Source: Pseudomonas sp. GM21
GTDB taxonomy: Bacteria > Pseudomonadota > Gammaproteobacteria > Pseudomonadales > Pseudomonadaceae
DNA: 64,000 bases
Assembly: GCF_000282215.1 (NCBI RefSeq)
Contig: NZ_AKJS01000129.1
Coordinates: 1-64,000 of the forward strand
Direction: 5' to 3'
Shown here: positions 17,977 through 26,094 of the stretch, piece by piece
How positions within the stretch are numbered: position 1 is the first letter of the stretch
How the letters are laid out: every line of letters starts with the position of its first letter
Position numbers and translations under genes: made by a program
The notes under the pieces: generated by a model
Databases searched by the model: none
What the model was told of the DNA's origin: nothing
The model's input: the letters and a program-made list of their open reading frames with translations, nothing else

Positions 17977-18564
17977 TTAGCTGGGTTTTTGATCGGTCCA
18001 TTTTGGCAGGACCGACGGTTGCCAGGCGTCCAGTGCATCTAGCAGGGTTTGCGGTGATTCGCTCACTTGCAGCATGTCACGGTGCGGTGCGCGAACGAAG
18101 CCTTCGCCGACGATATGATCAAGAAAACCGGTCAATTTGCTGTAGAAACCGTTCACTTCCAGCAAACCGAGCGGTTTGCCATGGTAGCCGAGCTGGCCCC
18201 AGGTCCAGACTTCGAACAGTTCTTCCAGGGTGCCCAGGCCGCCGGGCAGAGCGATGAACGCATCACTGAGTTCGGCCATCCGCGCCTTGCGCGCGTGCAT
18301 GCCGTCTACCACTTCCAGGCGCGTCAGGCCACTGTGGCCGATTTCCTTGTCTTTGAGGCTTTGCGGGATGATCCCGATTACTTCACCGCCGGCCGCCAGT
18401 GCAGCATCGGCAACAATCCCCATCAGGCCCACGGCGCCGCCGCCATAGACCAGGGTCAACTTGCGTTCGGCCAAGGAGCGCCCCAAGGCCACAGCCGCTT
18501 CACGATAGGCTGGGAGGGTGCCGGTGCTGGCGCCGCAAAATACACAAACAGACGTTAAAGACAT
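17977..18564 (-). CDS. LOG-family protein (TIGR00730 Rossmann fold)
   Basis: A 195-residue protein of the LOG/lysine-decarboxylase-like family. Members hydrolyse cytokinin riboside monophosphates or other nucleotide monophosphates, releasing base and ribose phosphate. The diagnostic motifs PGGLGTLEE and YGGGAVGLMG are both present, with FCGAS near the start. Bacterial homologues are often called cytokinin riboside 5'-monophosphate phosphoribohydrolase, though their physiological substrate here is unknown. The ATG at 18564 gives the usual family length. Confidence 0.92.
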   Translation of the reverse strand: MSLTSVCVFCGASTGTLPAYREAAVALGRSLAERKLTLVYGGGAVGLMGIVADAALAAGGEVIGIIPQSLKDKEIGHSGLTRLEVVDGMHARKARMAELSDAFIALPGGLGTLEELFEVWTWGQLGYHGKPLGLLEVNGFYSKLTGFLDHIVGEGFVRAPHRDMLQVSESPQTLLDALDAWQPSVLPKWTDQKPS

Positions 18565-18624
18565 GCCTTACTCCAAGGTCGGGATGGCCAACAGAATAAA
18601 GGCAGGTCAGCTACGCTCCAAGGG

Positions 18625-18714
18625 TTAAGCCTCGCGCCGGGGTGTTTCACAGGTGCCGCTGGCACCACAGGCGTAGGCGGCGAACAAGCTGCACAACAGG
18701 CTATTCAAGGACAT
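18625..18714 (-). CDS. Putative 29-residue small protein
   Basis: A short frame of 29 codons (MSLNSLLCSLFAAYACGASG...) with an in-frame stop. GGAG lies 8 bp before the ATG. Three cysteines and a hydrophobic N-terminal half could indicate a membrane-associated or disulfide-bearing peptide. It lies 60 bp upstream of the LOG-family gene on the same strand, so it could also be a leader peptide. No family is recognised. Support is the ribosome binding site and position only. Confidence 0.4.
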   Translation of the reverse strand: MSLNSLLCSLFAAYACGASGTCETPRREA

Positions 18715-18809
18715 CACAGACGCTCCAGATAAAGGATGACGGCTTGATAGTAGGGCCGTGCCAGACGCCTGGCTGGTAGATTGTGTCGATGGGGCTCATA
18801 GCCCAAAAG

Positions 18810-18819
18810 TTGTATACAA
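18810..18819. promoter_or_regulatory. Palindrome TTGTATACAA upstream of azurin
   Basis: A perfect 10-bp palindrome of the form bound by FCD-type GntR regulators. It sits 3 bp from the ANR-like box. Confidence 0.35.
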
Positions 18820-18822
18820 TTT

Positions 18823-18836
18823 TTGATTCAGGTCAT
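18823..18836 (+). promoter_or_regulatory. ANR/FNR-like box upstream of azurin
   Basis: TTGATTCAGGTCAT differs from the TTGATNNNNATCAA consensus at two positions in the second half-site. In P. aeruginosa the azurin promoter is under ANR control, which supports this reading. Confidence 0.55.
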
Positions 18837-18909
18837 AGGAACTTGCGAAGATTTCAGGCAGTCTTCTGTCCATTCGCACTTTTTATTAACCCTGCCTTGG
18901 AGATTCACC

Positions 18910-19356
18910 ATGTTTGCCAAACTTGTTGCGGTATCCCTGCTGACACTGGCCAGCAGCCAATTGATGGCTGCTGAATGCAAGGTCACTGTCGACTCCACTG
19001 ATCAGATGTCTTTTGACACCAAGGACATCACCATCGACAAGAGCTGTAAGACATTCACCGTGGATCTGAAACATTCCGGCAGCCTGCCGAAGAATGTCAT
19101 GGGTCATAACTGGGTGTTGAGCAAAGAGGCTGACATGCAGCCGCTCGCTACTGCTGGCATGGCCGCAGGCATCGACAAGAATTATCTGCCGGAAGGTGAT
19201 GCGCGCGTCATCGCCCACACCAAAATCATAGGCGCTGGCGAAACCGATTCGGTGACCTTTGACGTTTCGAAGCTCGCTGCTGGCGAGAAGTACGGCTTCT
19301 TCTGCTCGTTCCCGGGCCACATCTCGATGATGAAAGGCACGGTTACGCTGAAGTAA
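18910..19356 (+). CDS. azu: Azurin (periplasmic blue copper protein)
   Basis: Azurin is a type I copper electron carrier of the periplasm that exchanges electrons with cytochrome c551 and nitrite reductase. The 148-residue precursor has a 20-residue signal peptide (cut after LMA) and a 128-residue mature protein, as in P. aeruginosa. Copper ligands are visible: the first His in GHNW, and the Cys, His and Met of the FFCSFPGHISMMKG motif. The N-terminal disulfide pair (AECKVTV...DKSCKTF) is also present. A probable ANR box lies upstream and a strong terminator downstream, so the gene is monocistronic. The ATG is preceded by TTGGAG. Confidence 0.98.
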   Translation: MFAKLVAVSLLTLASSQLMAAECKVTVDSTDQMSFDTKDITIDKSCKTFTVDLKHSGSLPKNVMGHNWVLSKEADMQPLATAGMAAGIDKNYLPEGDARVIAHTKIIGAGETDSVTFDVSKLAAGEKYGFFCSFPGHISMMKGTVTLK

Positions 19357-19371
19357 TCAAATCGAGCTCAT

Positions 19372-19402
19372 AAAAAAAGCGTCCGCTTGGGACGCTTTTT
19401 TT
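19372..19402 (+). terminator. Terminator after azurin
   Basis: AAAAAAAGCGTCC and GGACGCTTTTTTT form a strong hairpin with a T run, 15 bp after the azurin stop. Confidence 0.92.
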
Positions 19403-19430
19403 GTGCCCGGCATCTGACCGAGTCATCGTT

Positions 19431-19522
19431 CATCGCGGGCAAGCCACGCTCCCACAGGATTTGCGTCGTGCCTATTATCGGCGTCCGACACAATACCTGT
19501 GGGAGCGTGGCTTGCCCGCGAA
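19431..19522. repeat. REP pair, CGCGGGCAAGCCACGCTCCCAC form
   Basis: CGCGGGCAAGCCACGCTCCCAC faces GTGGGAGCGTGGCTTGCCCGCG. The core differs from the common form by GGGCAAGCCACG in place of GAGCAGGCTCG. It separates azurin from nadE, which are convergent. Confidence 0.85.
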
Positions 19523-19547
19523 GGCGTCGGTACAGATGCCGACGTCC

Positions 19548-20375
19548 TTATGGCGCAAACGGCATCACCCGCTTGTGATGAGTCTTTTTATACGTGTCAC
19601 AAATGATCCTGAACGCTTCCTCACGTACCGCCTCACCATGCAAAAACGCATCAATCTCGGCATAGGTCACGCCGTGTGACGCTTCGTCCGGTTTACCTGG
19701 CGACAGGTCTTCCAGATCGGCTGTCGGGATTTTTTCCACCAGTGATTCCGGCGCGCCGAAACTGCGAGCGATATCCCGAACCTGGTTTTTCACCAGCCCG
19801 CTCAACGGCGCCAGGTCGCAGGCGCCGTCACCGAACTTTGTGAAGAACCCCATCACCGCTTCTGCCGCGTGGTCGGTGCCGATCACCAGGCCATGGGCCG
19901 CGCCCGCGATGGTGTACTGAGCGACCATGCGCATCCGCGCCTTGGTGTTGCCGAGCACGAAGTCCACCGAGACTGCGTGCTTGCCTTCGAAGGCTGCCAC
20001 TTCATTGGCCAGGGATTTGACCGCCGGGCCGATGTTCACGGTGTGGCGCTCGTCCGGGGCGATGAAGTCCACCGAGGCCTGAGCATCGTGCTCATCGAAC
20101 TGAGTCTCGTATGGCAGGCGCACCGCGATGAATTTGTAACTCTTGTCACCGGTGCGTTGGCGTAATTCGCGCATGGCGCGTTGGGCCAGCAGGCCGGCCG
20201 TCAGCGAGTCGACACCACCGCTGATGCCCAGAACCAGGGCCTTGAGCCCGGAATTGACCAGACAATCCTGAATGAAGCTAACCCGCCGGGCGACTTCAGC
20301 CTCAAGGGCGGCGTCGTCGGCAAACGGTGGTTGAACCTTGAGCTGCTCAGCAATCTCACGCTGTACGGCTTGCAT
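19548..20375 (-). CDS. nadE: NH3-dependent NAD+ synthetase
   Basis: NadE amidates nicotinic acid adenine dinucleotide to NAD+ using ATP and ammonia. The 275-residue protein has the PP-loop ATP-binding motif SGGVDS at residues 52-57, and the conserved GTDHAAEAVMGFFTKFGDGACDLAPL stretch in the middle. No glutaminase domain is present, so it is the ammonia-dependent short form. The ATG at 20375 has AAGGAG upstream within the end of pncB. Upstream in-frame codons belong to pncB sequence. It forms a pncB-nadE salvage operon with a 4-bp gap. Confidence 0.96.
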   Translation of the reverse strand: MQAVQREIAEQLKVQPPFADDAALEAEVARRVSFIQDCLVNSGLKALVLGISGGVDSLTAGLLAQRAMRELRQRTGDKSYKFIAVRLPYETQFDEHDAQASVDFIAPDERHTVNIGPAVKSLANEVAAFEGKHAVSVDFVLGNTKARMRMVAQYTIAGAAHGLVIGTDHAAEAVMGFFTKFGDGACDLAPLSGLVKNQVRDIARSFGAPESLVEKIPTADLEDLSPGKPDEASHGVTYAEIDAFLHGEAVREEAFRIICDTYKKTHHKRVMPFAP

Positions 20376-20379
20376 GAAT

Positions 20380-21606
20380 TCACTCCTTGCTAGATGTGCT
20401 TGATAGGGCGGCAGGTACTTTGAAAACGTGTCGCAAATAGGCGACAAAATTCGGGTCATTGCAGTGAGTCTTGCCAGGCTCATCAGAAATCTTTGCCACG
20501 GGCTGGCCGTTGCAGGCCGTCATTTTAAACACGATGTTCATCGGTTCGACACCGGGAATGTCGCACGTCAGGTGGGTGCCGATGCCAAAGCTGACATTGA
20601 TCCGGCCCCACAGCGCACGGAATATCTCCAGTGACTTGGGCAGTGTCAGGCTGTTGGAAAACACCAACGTCTTGCTCATCGGGTCGATGCCGAGCTTGTG
20701 ATAGTGGGCAATGGCTTTCTCGGCCCACAACACCGGGTCACCCGAATCGTGGCGCAGACCGTCGAAAAGCTTGGCAAAAAACAGATCGAAATCGCCGAGG
20801 AAAGCATCGGTGGTGATGCAGTCGGTCAGGGCGATTCCCAGCAGGCCGCGGTATTCGCGCACCCAGCAGTCGAGCGCGGCAATCTGACTGTCGATCAGCC
20901 GTGGACCGAGTTGCTGGTGGGCCATGATCCATTCATGGGCCATGGTGCCCAGCGGTTTCATGTCCAGTTCCCGGGACAGGTGCACGTTGCTGGTGCCGAC
21001 GAAGCGTCCGGGGAAGTCGTGCTTGAGCACATTCACCACTTCTTCTTGCACGCGGTATGAAAAGCGACGGCGCGTGCCGAAATCGGCTACTTGCAACTCG
21101 GACAATTCGTCGCTGCTGGCGTTGGCGGTCAGCCAGTCGAACTTGCGATAAAGCTGTTCACGTGCCTGTTCCAGACCGACTTCCCGGTAGCGATAGCGGT
21201 TGCGCACCTCAGTGACAATCGCCAGAAGCGGCACTTCGAACAGAATTACATGCAGCCAAGGCCCACGCAGGCGGATGAATAGCTCGTCGTTTTCGATGCA
21301 GGTGTGGATGTAACGCAGATTGAAGCGGAACAGCCCGAGAAACCGCAGGAAATCCGGCTTCAGAAAACTGATACGTTCCAGAAAACCCAATTGATCAGCG
21401 CTCAGACTCAACTCCGCCAGGCGCTCGATCTGGAATCGGATCTCGGCCAGGTACGGGCGCAAATCTTCACTGTTGCGGCAACGAAACTCCCATTCGACTT
21501 CGACGTTCGGGTAGTTGTGCAGCACCGCCTGCATCATCGTCAGTTTGTAGAAGTCGGTGTCGAGCAGGTTCTGCACGATGCGATCGCCAAACACGGGCTC
21601 GCTCAT
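20380..21606 (-). CDS. pncB: Nicotinate phosphoribosyltransferase
   Basis: PncB converts nicotinate and PRPP to nicotinate mononucleotide, the entry step of the Preiss-Handler NAD salvage route. The 408 residues contain the N-terminal LLDTDFYKLTMMQAV motif, the phosphorylatable His region (GTMAHEWIMAHQQ) and FGIGTHLTCD near the phosphate site. Length fits proteobacterial PncB. GGAGAA precedes the ATG. Downstream nadE completes the same pathway. Confidence 0.97.
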   Translation of the reverse strand: MSEPVFGDRIVQNLLDTDFYKLTMMQAVLHNYPNVEVEWEFRCRNSEDLRPYLAEIRFQIERLAELSLSADQLGFLERISFLKPDFLRFLGLFRFNLRYIHTCIENDELFIRLRGPWLHVILFEVPLLAIVTEVRNRYRYREVGLEQAREQLYRKFDWLTANASSDELSELQVADFGTRRRFSYRVQEEVVNVLKHDFPGRFVGTSNVHLSRELDMKPLGTMAHEWIMAHQQLGPRLIDSQIAALDCWVREYRGLLGIALTDCITTDAFLGDFDLFFAKLFDGLRHDSGDPVLWAEKAIAHYHKLGIDPMSKTLVFSNSLTLPKSLEIFRALWGRINVSFGIGTHLTCDIPGVEPMNIVFKMTACNGQPVAKISDEPGKTHCNDPNFVAYLRHVFKVPAALSSTSSKE

Positions 21607-21684
21607 AACGGGGTTCTCCGCATTGAATGGGGATAGTGGCGCATATCACTGGTAAAGATTGCCAGTGATTTCTGTGTTGCCTAT

Positions 21685-21778
21685 GTAGGAGCTGTCGAGT
21701 GAAACGAGGCTGCGATCCTTTGATCCAGTTAATTAACCAAGACCAGATCGCAGCCTCGTTTCACTCGACTGCTCCTAC
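21685..21778. repeat. Long inverted repeat with 26-bp arms
   Basis: An arm starting GTAGGAGCTGTCGAGTGAAA (26-bp matching region continuing into CGAGGCTGCGATC) faces its near-perfect reverse complement across about 25 bp containing AATTAATT-like sequence. This is a third palindrome family, known in Pseudomonas as GTAGGAGC-type repeats, and it lies between pncB and a LysR gene. Confidence 0.8.
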
Positions 21779-21783
21779 AAGGG

Positions 21784-22692
21784 TCAGTCTGTGGAGGTGG
21801 GACTATCAATCTGCTCCAGCATCCACTTCACAAAATCACGCACTTTGGGCACTTCCGCCGAATGTTCGGGATACGCCAGGTAATAGGCATCCGTGCTGGG
21901 CATCGCGTGTGTCCACGGTATGACCAGTTTGCCGTCAACCAATTCCTCTTCCACCAGAAACCTCGGCAGCAGCGCTACACCGCAGCCGACCTGAGCGGCG
22001 CGGATGCACATGTAGAAGGTTTCAAAACGCGGGCCGTGGTAGCTGTGTTCGGTGTGGTAGCCCTGACTGTCGAACCAGTCGTGCCAGGCCTGGGGGCGGG
22101 AGGCGTTTTGCAGCAGGACGAGGTCGGTGAGTTGCGTCGGGTCGGTGAACGGCGTGTCCGGCAGGCTGCCCGGTGCGCAGACCGGTACCAGTTCTTCACC
22201 AAACAGCTTCAGGCATTCGGTGCCGGGCCGTGAGCCTTGGCCAAAGTAGAACGCCAGATCGCTGCGACCTTGCAGTAAATCGTCTGCTTCCTGCTCGCTG
22301 CACAGGTCCAGGTGAATCGACGGATGGCGCAGGCGCCAGCCTTTCAGGCGAGGTACCAGCCAGCGCGCACCGAAAGTCGGCGGCGTTGAAACGCGCAAAA
22401 CTTCAGTCTCGCCGCCGTAGGAACGCAGGTAATGGGTCGACATCTCGACCTGGGTGAGGATTTTTCGTACTTCCACCAGGTACAAATCACCGGCCGGTGT
22501 CATTTGCAGGCGTCGGCGCACGCGGCGGAACAACAAGTGCTGCAACAATTCCTCAAGTTGCGCGACCTGTTTACTGACGGCGCTCTGGGTCAGGTTCAGC
22601 TCTTCGGCGGCCCGGGTGAAGCTCAAATGCCGGGTCACGGCCTCGAAGCACTGCAAGGCTGTGATTGACGGCAGATAGCGTTTATTCAGCAT
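21784..22692 (-). CDS. LysR-family regulator, likely of amaB-amaA
   Basis: A 302-residue LysR-type regulator. It has the N-terminal winged helix-turn-helix (residues ~8-67, ALQCFEAVTRHLSFTRAAEELNLTQSAVSKQ) and a periplasmic-binding-like effector domain from ~92. The ATG at 22692 has AAGGA upstream. It is transcribed away from amaB with a 174-bp shared intergenic region, the standard layout for a LysR activator of the neighbouring catabolic genes. The inducer (pipecolate or aminoadipate semialdehyde) is inferred from that neighbourhood. Confidence 0.92.
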   Translation of the reverse strand: MLNKRYLPSITALQCFEAVTRHLSFTRAAEELNLTQSAVSKQVAQLEELLQHLLFRRVRRRLQMTPAGDLYLVEVRKILTQVEMSTHYLRSYGGETEVLRVSTPPTFGARWLVPRLKGWRLRHPSIHLDLCSEQEADDLLQGRSDLAFYFGQGSRPGTECLKLFGEELVPVCAPGSLPDTPFTDPTQLTDLVLLQNASRPQAWHDWFDSQGYHTEHSYHGPRFETFYMCIRAAQVGCGVALLPRFLVEEELVDGKLVIPWTHAMPSTDAYYLAYPEHSAEVPKVRDFVKWMLEQIDSPTSTD

Positions 22693-22866
22693 GGGTAGTC
22701 CTTTTCTTGTTTCTTTCTTACCAGCAATTCGTAGCATGAATAAACGGAATGATATCTCTCTTAATCGTCGTTTGTTGGGTAACCTCCGGGGCGCTAAAAC
22801 TACAGGTCTGATCAGCCGTGATGATTCCGGCTGCACCCTTTGTGTTTTTTGCTTGAGGAGTAACCC

Positions 22867-24357
22867 ATGGTTGCCGCATTGCTTGATCGTCTTGGTGTGA
22901 ACCCGGCCCTGTACCAGAACGGCAAAGTGCCGGTGCATTCGCCAATCGATGGCAGCCGGATCGCCGCCGTAAACTGGGAAGGTGCTGCTGAAGTCGAACA
23001 GCACATCAGTCGTGCCGATCATGCGTTCGAACTGTGGCGCAAGGTTCCGGCGCCCCGTCGTGGCGAACTGGTGCGCCAACTGGGCGACATCCTGCGTGAA
23101 TACAAGGCCGACCTCGGCGAGTTGGTGTCCTGGGAAGCCGGTAAGATCACCCAGGAAGGCCTGGGTGAAGTTCAGGAGATGATCGACATCTGCGACTTCG
23201 CCGTCGGCCTGTCCCGCCAGCTATACGGCTTGACCATTGCTTCGGAGCGTCCTGGCCACCACATGCGCGAAACCTGGCACCCGCTGGGCGTCGTCGGCGT
23301 TATCAGTGCGTTCAACTTCCCGGTCGCGGTCTGGGCCTGGAACACCACGCTGGCGCTGGTGTGCGGTAACCCGGTGATCTGGAAACCATCCGAGAAAACC
23401 CCACTGACCGCGCTGGCTTGCCAGGCGTTGTTCGACCGCGTCCTGAAAAACTTCAGCGATGCCCCGCCACACCTGAGCCAAGTGATCATCGGCGGCCGCG
23501 ATGCTGGCGAAGCGCTGGTAGATGACCCGCGTGTCGCGCTGATCAGCGCCACCGGCAGCACTCGCATGGGTCGCGAAGTGGCGCCGAAAATCGCCGCGCG
23601 TTTTGCTCGCAGCATTCTGGAACTGGGCGGCAACAACGCCATGATCCTCGGCCCAAGCGCCGACCTGGACATGGCCGTTCGCGCCATCCTGTTCAGCGCC
23701 GTCGGCACCGCCGGTCAGCGTTGCACCACACTGCGTCGCCTGATCGCGCACGAATCGGTGAAGGAAGAGATCGTCACCCGCCTGAAAGCCGCCTATTCCA
23801 AAGTGCGCATCGGCCATCCGCTGGAAGGCAACCTGATCGGCCCGCTGATCGACAAACAAAGTTTCGAAAACATGCAGGACGCGCTGGAGCAGGCCTTGAG
23901 CGAAGGCGGTCGCGTGTTCGGTGGCAAACGCCAACTGGAAGACAAATTCCCCAACGCTTACTACGTCGCGCCGGCCATTGTTGAAATGCCGGAGCAGAGC
24001 GATGTGGTGTGCCACGAAACCTTCGCACCGATTCTGTACGTGATCGGCTACAAGGATTTCGACGAAGCCCTGCGCCTGAACAACGCCGTGCCACAAGGCC
24101 TGTCGTCCTGCATCTTCACTACCGATGTACGTGAAGCCGAGCAATTCATGTCGGCGGTAGGCAGCGACTGCGGTATCGCCAATGTCAACATCGGCCCGAG
24201 CGGCGCAGAAATCGGTGGCGCGTTTGGTGGCGAGAAAGAAACCGGCGGTGGTCGTGAATCGGGCTCCGATGCATGGCGCGGCTACATGCGTCGCCAGACC
24301 AACACCGTGAACTACTCGCTGGAGTTGCCGTTGGCTCAGGGTATTACATTCGATTGA
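22867..24357 (+). CDS. amaB: L-piperidine-6-carboxylate / aminoadipate semialdehyde dehydrogenase
   Basis: An NAD(P)-dependent aldehyde dehydrogenase of 496 residues with the catalytic Cys286 (GQRCTTLRR) and Glu252 (ILELGGNN), and the coenzyme motif around GSTRMGREV. The sequence fits the ALDH7 group (aminoadipate-semialdehyde dehydrogenase). In P. putida the homologue AmaB oxidises piperideine-6-carboxylate to 2-aminoadipate in D-lysine/pipecolate breakdown. Downstream amaA and the divergent LysR gene support that role. GAGGAG precedes the ATG. Confidence 0.93.
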   Translation: MVAALLDRLGVNPALYQNGKVPVHSPIDGSRIAAVNWEGAAEVEQHISRADHAFELWRKVPAPRRGELVRQLGDILREYKADLGELVSWEAGKITQEGLGEVQEMIDICDFAVGLSRQLYGLTIASERPGHHMRETWHPLGVVGVISAFNFPVAVWAWNTTLALVCGNPVIWKPSEKTPLTALACQALFDRVLKNFSDAPPHLSQVIIGGRDAGEALVDDPRVALISATGSTRMGREVAPKIAARFARSILELGGNNAMILGPSADLDMAVRAILFSAVGTAGQRCTTLRRLIAHESVKEEIVTRLKAAYSKVRIGHPLEGNLIGPLIDKQSFENMQDALEQALSEGGRVFGGKRQLEDKFPNAYYVAPAIVEMPEQSDVVCHETFAPILYVIGYKDFDEALRLNNAVPQGLSSCIFTTDVREAEQFMSAVGSDCGIANVNIGPSGAEIGGAFGGEKETGGGRESGSDAWRGYMRRQTNTVNYSLELPLAQGITFD

Positions 24358-24362
24358 GCAGC

Positions 24363-24422
24363 CTCAAGCTTCAAGCCTCAAGCTCCAAGCAGACTTGCTT
24401 GCGGCTTGAAGCTTGAGGCTTT
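24363..24422. repeat. Palindromic AAGCTTCAAGC repeat between amaB and amaA
   Basis: GCCTCAAGCTTCAAGCC-type direct units face GGCTTGAAGCTTGAGGC. The arms are imperfect. A related AAGCTTCAAGCTGCAAG element is at 51170-51250. As a hairpin in the amaB-amaA mRNA it could lower amaA expression. Confidence 0.75.
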
Positions 24423-24446
24423 TAGCTGCTCCGACAGGAGCGTGCA

Positions 24447-25730
24447 ATGCCGTTACGCGAAGAGTGTCTGTGGGAAAAACTGACGCCGCAAAGGCCCGAC
24501 AACGCGGCGCTCAAGGGTGAAGTGACAGTTGATGTCTGCGTCATCGGCGCCGGTTTCACCGGTCTGTCGGCGGCGGTGCATCTGCTGGAACAAGGTAAGT
24601 CGGTCTGTGTGCTGGAAGCGCATCGCGCCGGCCATGGTGGCTCGGGGCGCAATGTCGGCCTGGTCAACGCCGGCATGTGGATTGCACCGGACGACATCGA
24701 AGCCGGATTCGGCGAAGCGGTGGGCAGCCAGCTCAATCGCATGCTCGGCGCGGCGCCTTCCCTGGTGTTCAGCCTTGTGGACAAGTACAACATCGATTGC
24801 CAGTTACGCCGCGAAGGCACGCTGCACATGGCGCATAACGCCCGTGGCGAAGCGGATTTGCGCAGCCGTGAAGAACAATGGAAACGTCGCGGAGCACCGG
24901 TCGAGCTACTGACCGGGCAAGCCTGTGAGCAGGCAACGGGCACAAAAAAAATCGCCGCGGCGTTGCTGGACCGACGTGCTGGCACCCTCAATCCGATGGC
25001 CTATACCACCGGGCTGGCCAAAGCCGCTATCAGTCTCGGCGGCCAACTGTTTGACCATTCCCCGGTCACCCGGCTCGAACGTCAGGGCCAACGCTGGTCG
25101 GTGCAAACCGCTCAGGGCTCGGTCATGGCCGAGAAAGTCGTGATCGCCTCCAACGCTTACACCGAAGGCGACTGGACGGAGCTGCGGCGCAACTTTTTCC
25201 CCGGTTACTACTACCAAGTGGCGTCGGTCCCGCTGACCGAAGACGCCGCGCAACAGATTCTGCCCGGCGGCCAGGGTTCCTGGGACACCCGCCAGGTGCT
25301 CAGCAGTATTCGTCGCGACAAGGACGGGCGTCTGTTGCTCGGCAGTCTCGGTAATGGCAATCAGAAGCCGGCCTGGTTTCTCAAGGCATGGGCCGACCGC
25401 GTTCAGCAGCACTATTTTCCCTACCTCAAACCGGTGGAGTGGGAATGCACCTGGACCGGGTGCATCGCGTTCACCCCCGATCATTTGATGCGTCTGTTCG
25501 AACCGGCGCCCGGTTTAGTGGCCGTCACCGGTTACAACGGTCGAGGTGTGACGACCGGTACAGTAGTTGGCAAAGCCTTCGCCGATTACTTGTGTAACGG
25601 AAATCCTCAAGCGCTGCCGATACCTTTCGCCCCCATGCAGCCATTGGCGGGGGTAGGGTTGCGTAGCTGTTTGTACGAGGCCGGATTTTCGCTGTATCAC
25701 GCAGGCCAGTGCTTGCGGATCGTTATCTGA
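24447..25730 (+). CDS. amaA: FAD-dependent pipecolate oxidase-like protein AmaA
   Basis: A 427-residue DAO/GlpO-type flavoprotein oxidoreductase. The dinucleotide-binding motif VCVIGAGFTGLSAAVHL lies at residues ~30-46, followed by the ribose-binding acidic residue in VLEAHRAGHGGSGRN. In P. putida the homologue AmaA oxidises L-pipecolate to piperideine-6-carboxylate, the substrate of AmaB. Gene order amaB-amaA is the same here. AGGAG precedes the ATG. A palindromic repeat of about 60 bp sits in the 89-bp gap to amaB. Confidence 0.9.
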   Translation: MPLREECLWEKLTPQRPDNAALKGEVTVDVCVIGAGFTGLSAAVHLLEQGKSVCVLEAHRAGHGGSGRNVGLVNAGMWIAPDDIEAGFGEAVGSQLNRMLGAAPSLVFSLVDKYNIDCQLRREGTLHMAHNARGEADLRSREEQWKRRGAPVELLTGQACEQATGTKKIAAALLDRRAGTLNPMAYTTGLAKAAISLGGQLFDHSPVTRLERQGQRWSVQTAQGSVMAEKVVIASNAYTEGDWTELRRNFFPGYYYQVASVPLTEDAAQQILPGGQGSWDTRQVLSSIRRDKDGRLLLGSLGNGNQKPAWFLKAWADRVQQHYFPYLKPVEWECTWTGCIAFTPDHLMRLFEPAPGLVAVTGYNGRGVTTGTVVGKAFADYLCNGNPQALPIPFAPMQPLAGVGLRSCLYEAGFSLYHAGQCLRIVI

Positions 25731-26021
25731 TTGTTGAAATTTGTTGCTGTTAGCGGCGCTTTTTGGCGCAGCGACTAGCCTGTCATGGTGCGGGTTGTAG
25801 CAGTCCCGCACCAGCAGTGTGCACTTCGGTGACGAACGGTGTTACAGGCTGGTTGCACGTTGTTTGGCGCCGCGGTTGCAATGATGGCGCATGTGGGTTG
25901 CGCCATTAAAAATAAATGGTTTCACCTTCCGCGGTTTAGACGGTTGCACGCCCAATGAAAATGGGACCGAAATTGTCGAAAAAACAATAAGGCAGCGACT
26001 TTTCTCAGAATAAAAAACCGA
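25731..26021. other. Gene-free control region upstream of the bra operon
   Basis: About 290 bases with no credible gene, shifting to AT-rich after 25905. It holds an inverted repeat (25885-25905) and several GGTTGCA direct repeats (near 25852, 25875 and 25943) ahead of a sigma-54 promoter. This fits a binding region for an enhancer protein. Confidence 0.5.
25885..25905. promoter_or_regulatory. Inverted repeat TGGCGCA-N7-TGCGCCA, candidate enhancer site
   Basis: Perfect 7-bp half-sites are separated by 7 bp, about 130 bp upstream of the sigma-54 promoter. The spacing suits a bacterial enhancer-binding protein. It is related to but not equal to the NtrC consensus. Confidence 0.45.
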
Positions 26022-26037
26022 TGGCACGGCCCTTGCT
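26022..26037 (+). promoter_or_regulatory. Sigma-54 (RpoN) promoter of braC
   Basis: TGGCACGGCCCTTGCT matches the consensus TGGCACGNNNNTTGCW exactly, with the GG and GC elements at -24/-12 spacing. It lies about 58 bp before the braC start and implies nitrogen- or amino-acid-responsive control by an activator. Confidence 0.88.
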
Positions 26038-26094
26038 CTGAGCATTCAGAGAAATCGCAGTGCCAACTAAAAAAAAACCTTGGAGCACCACCTC

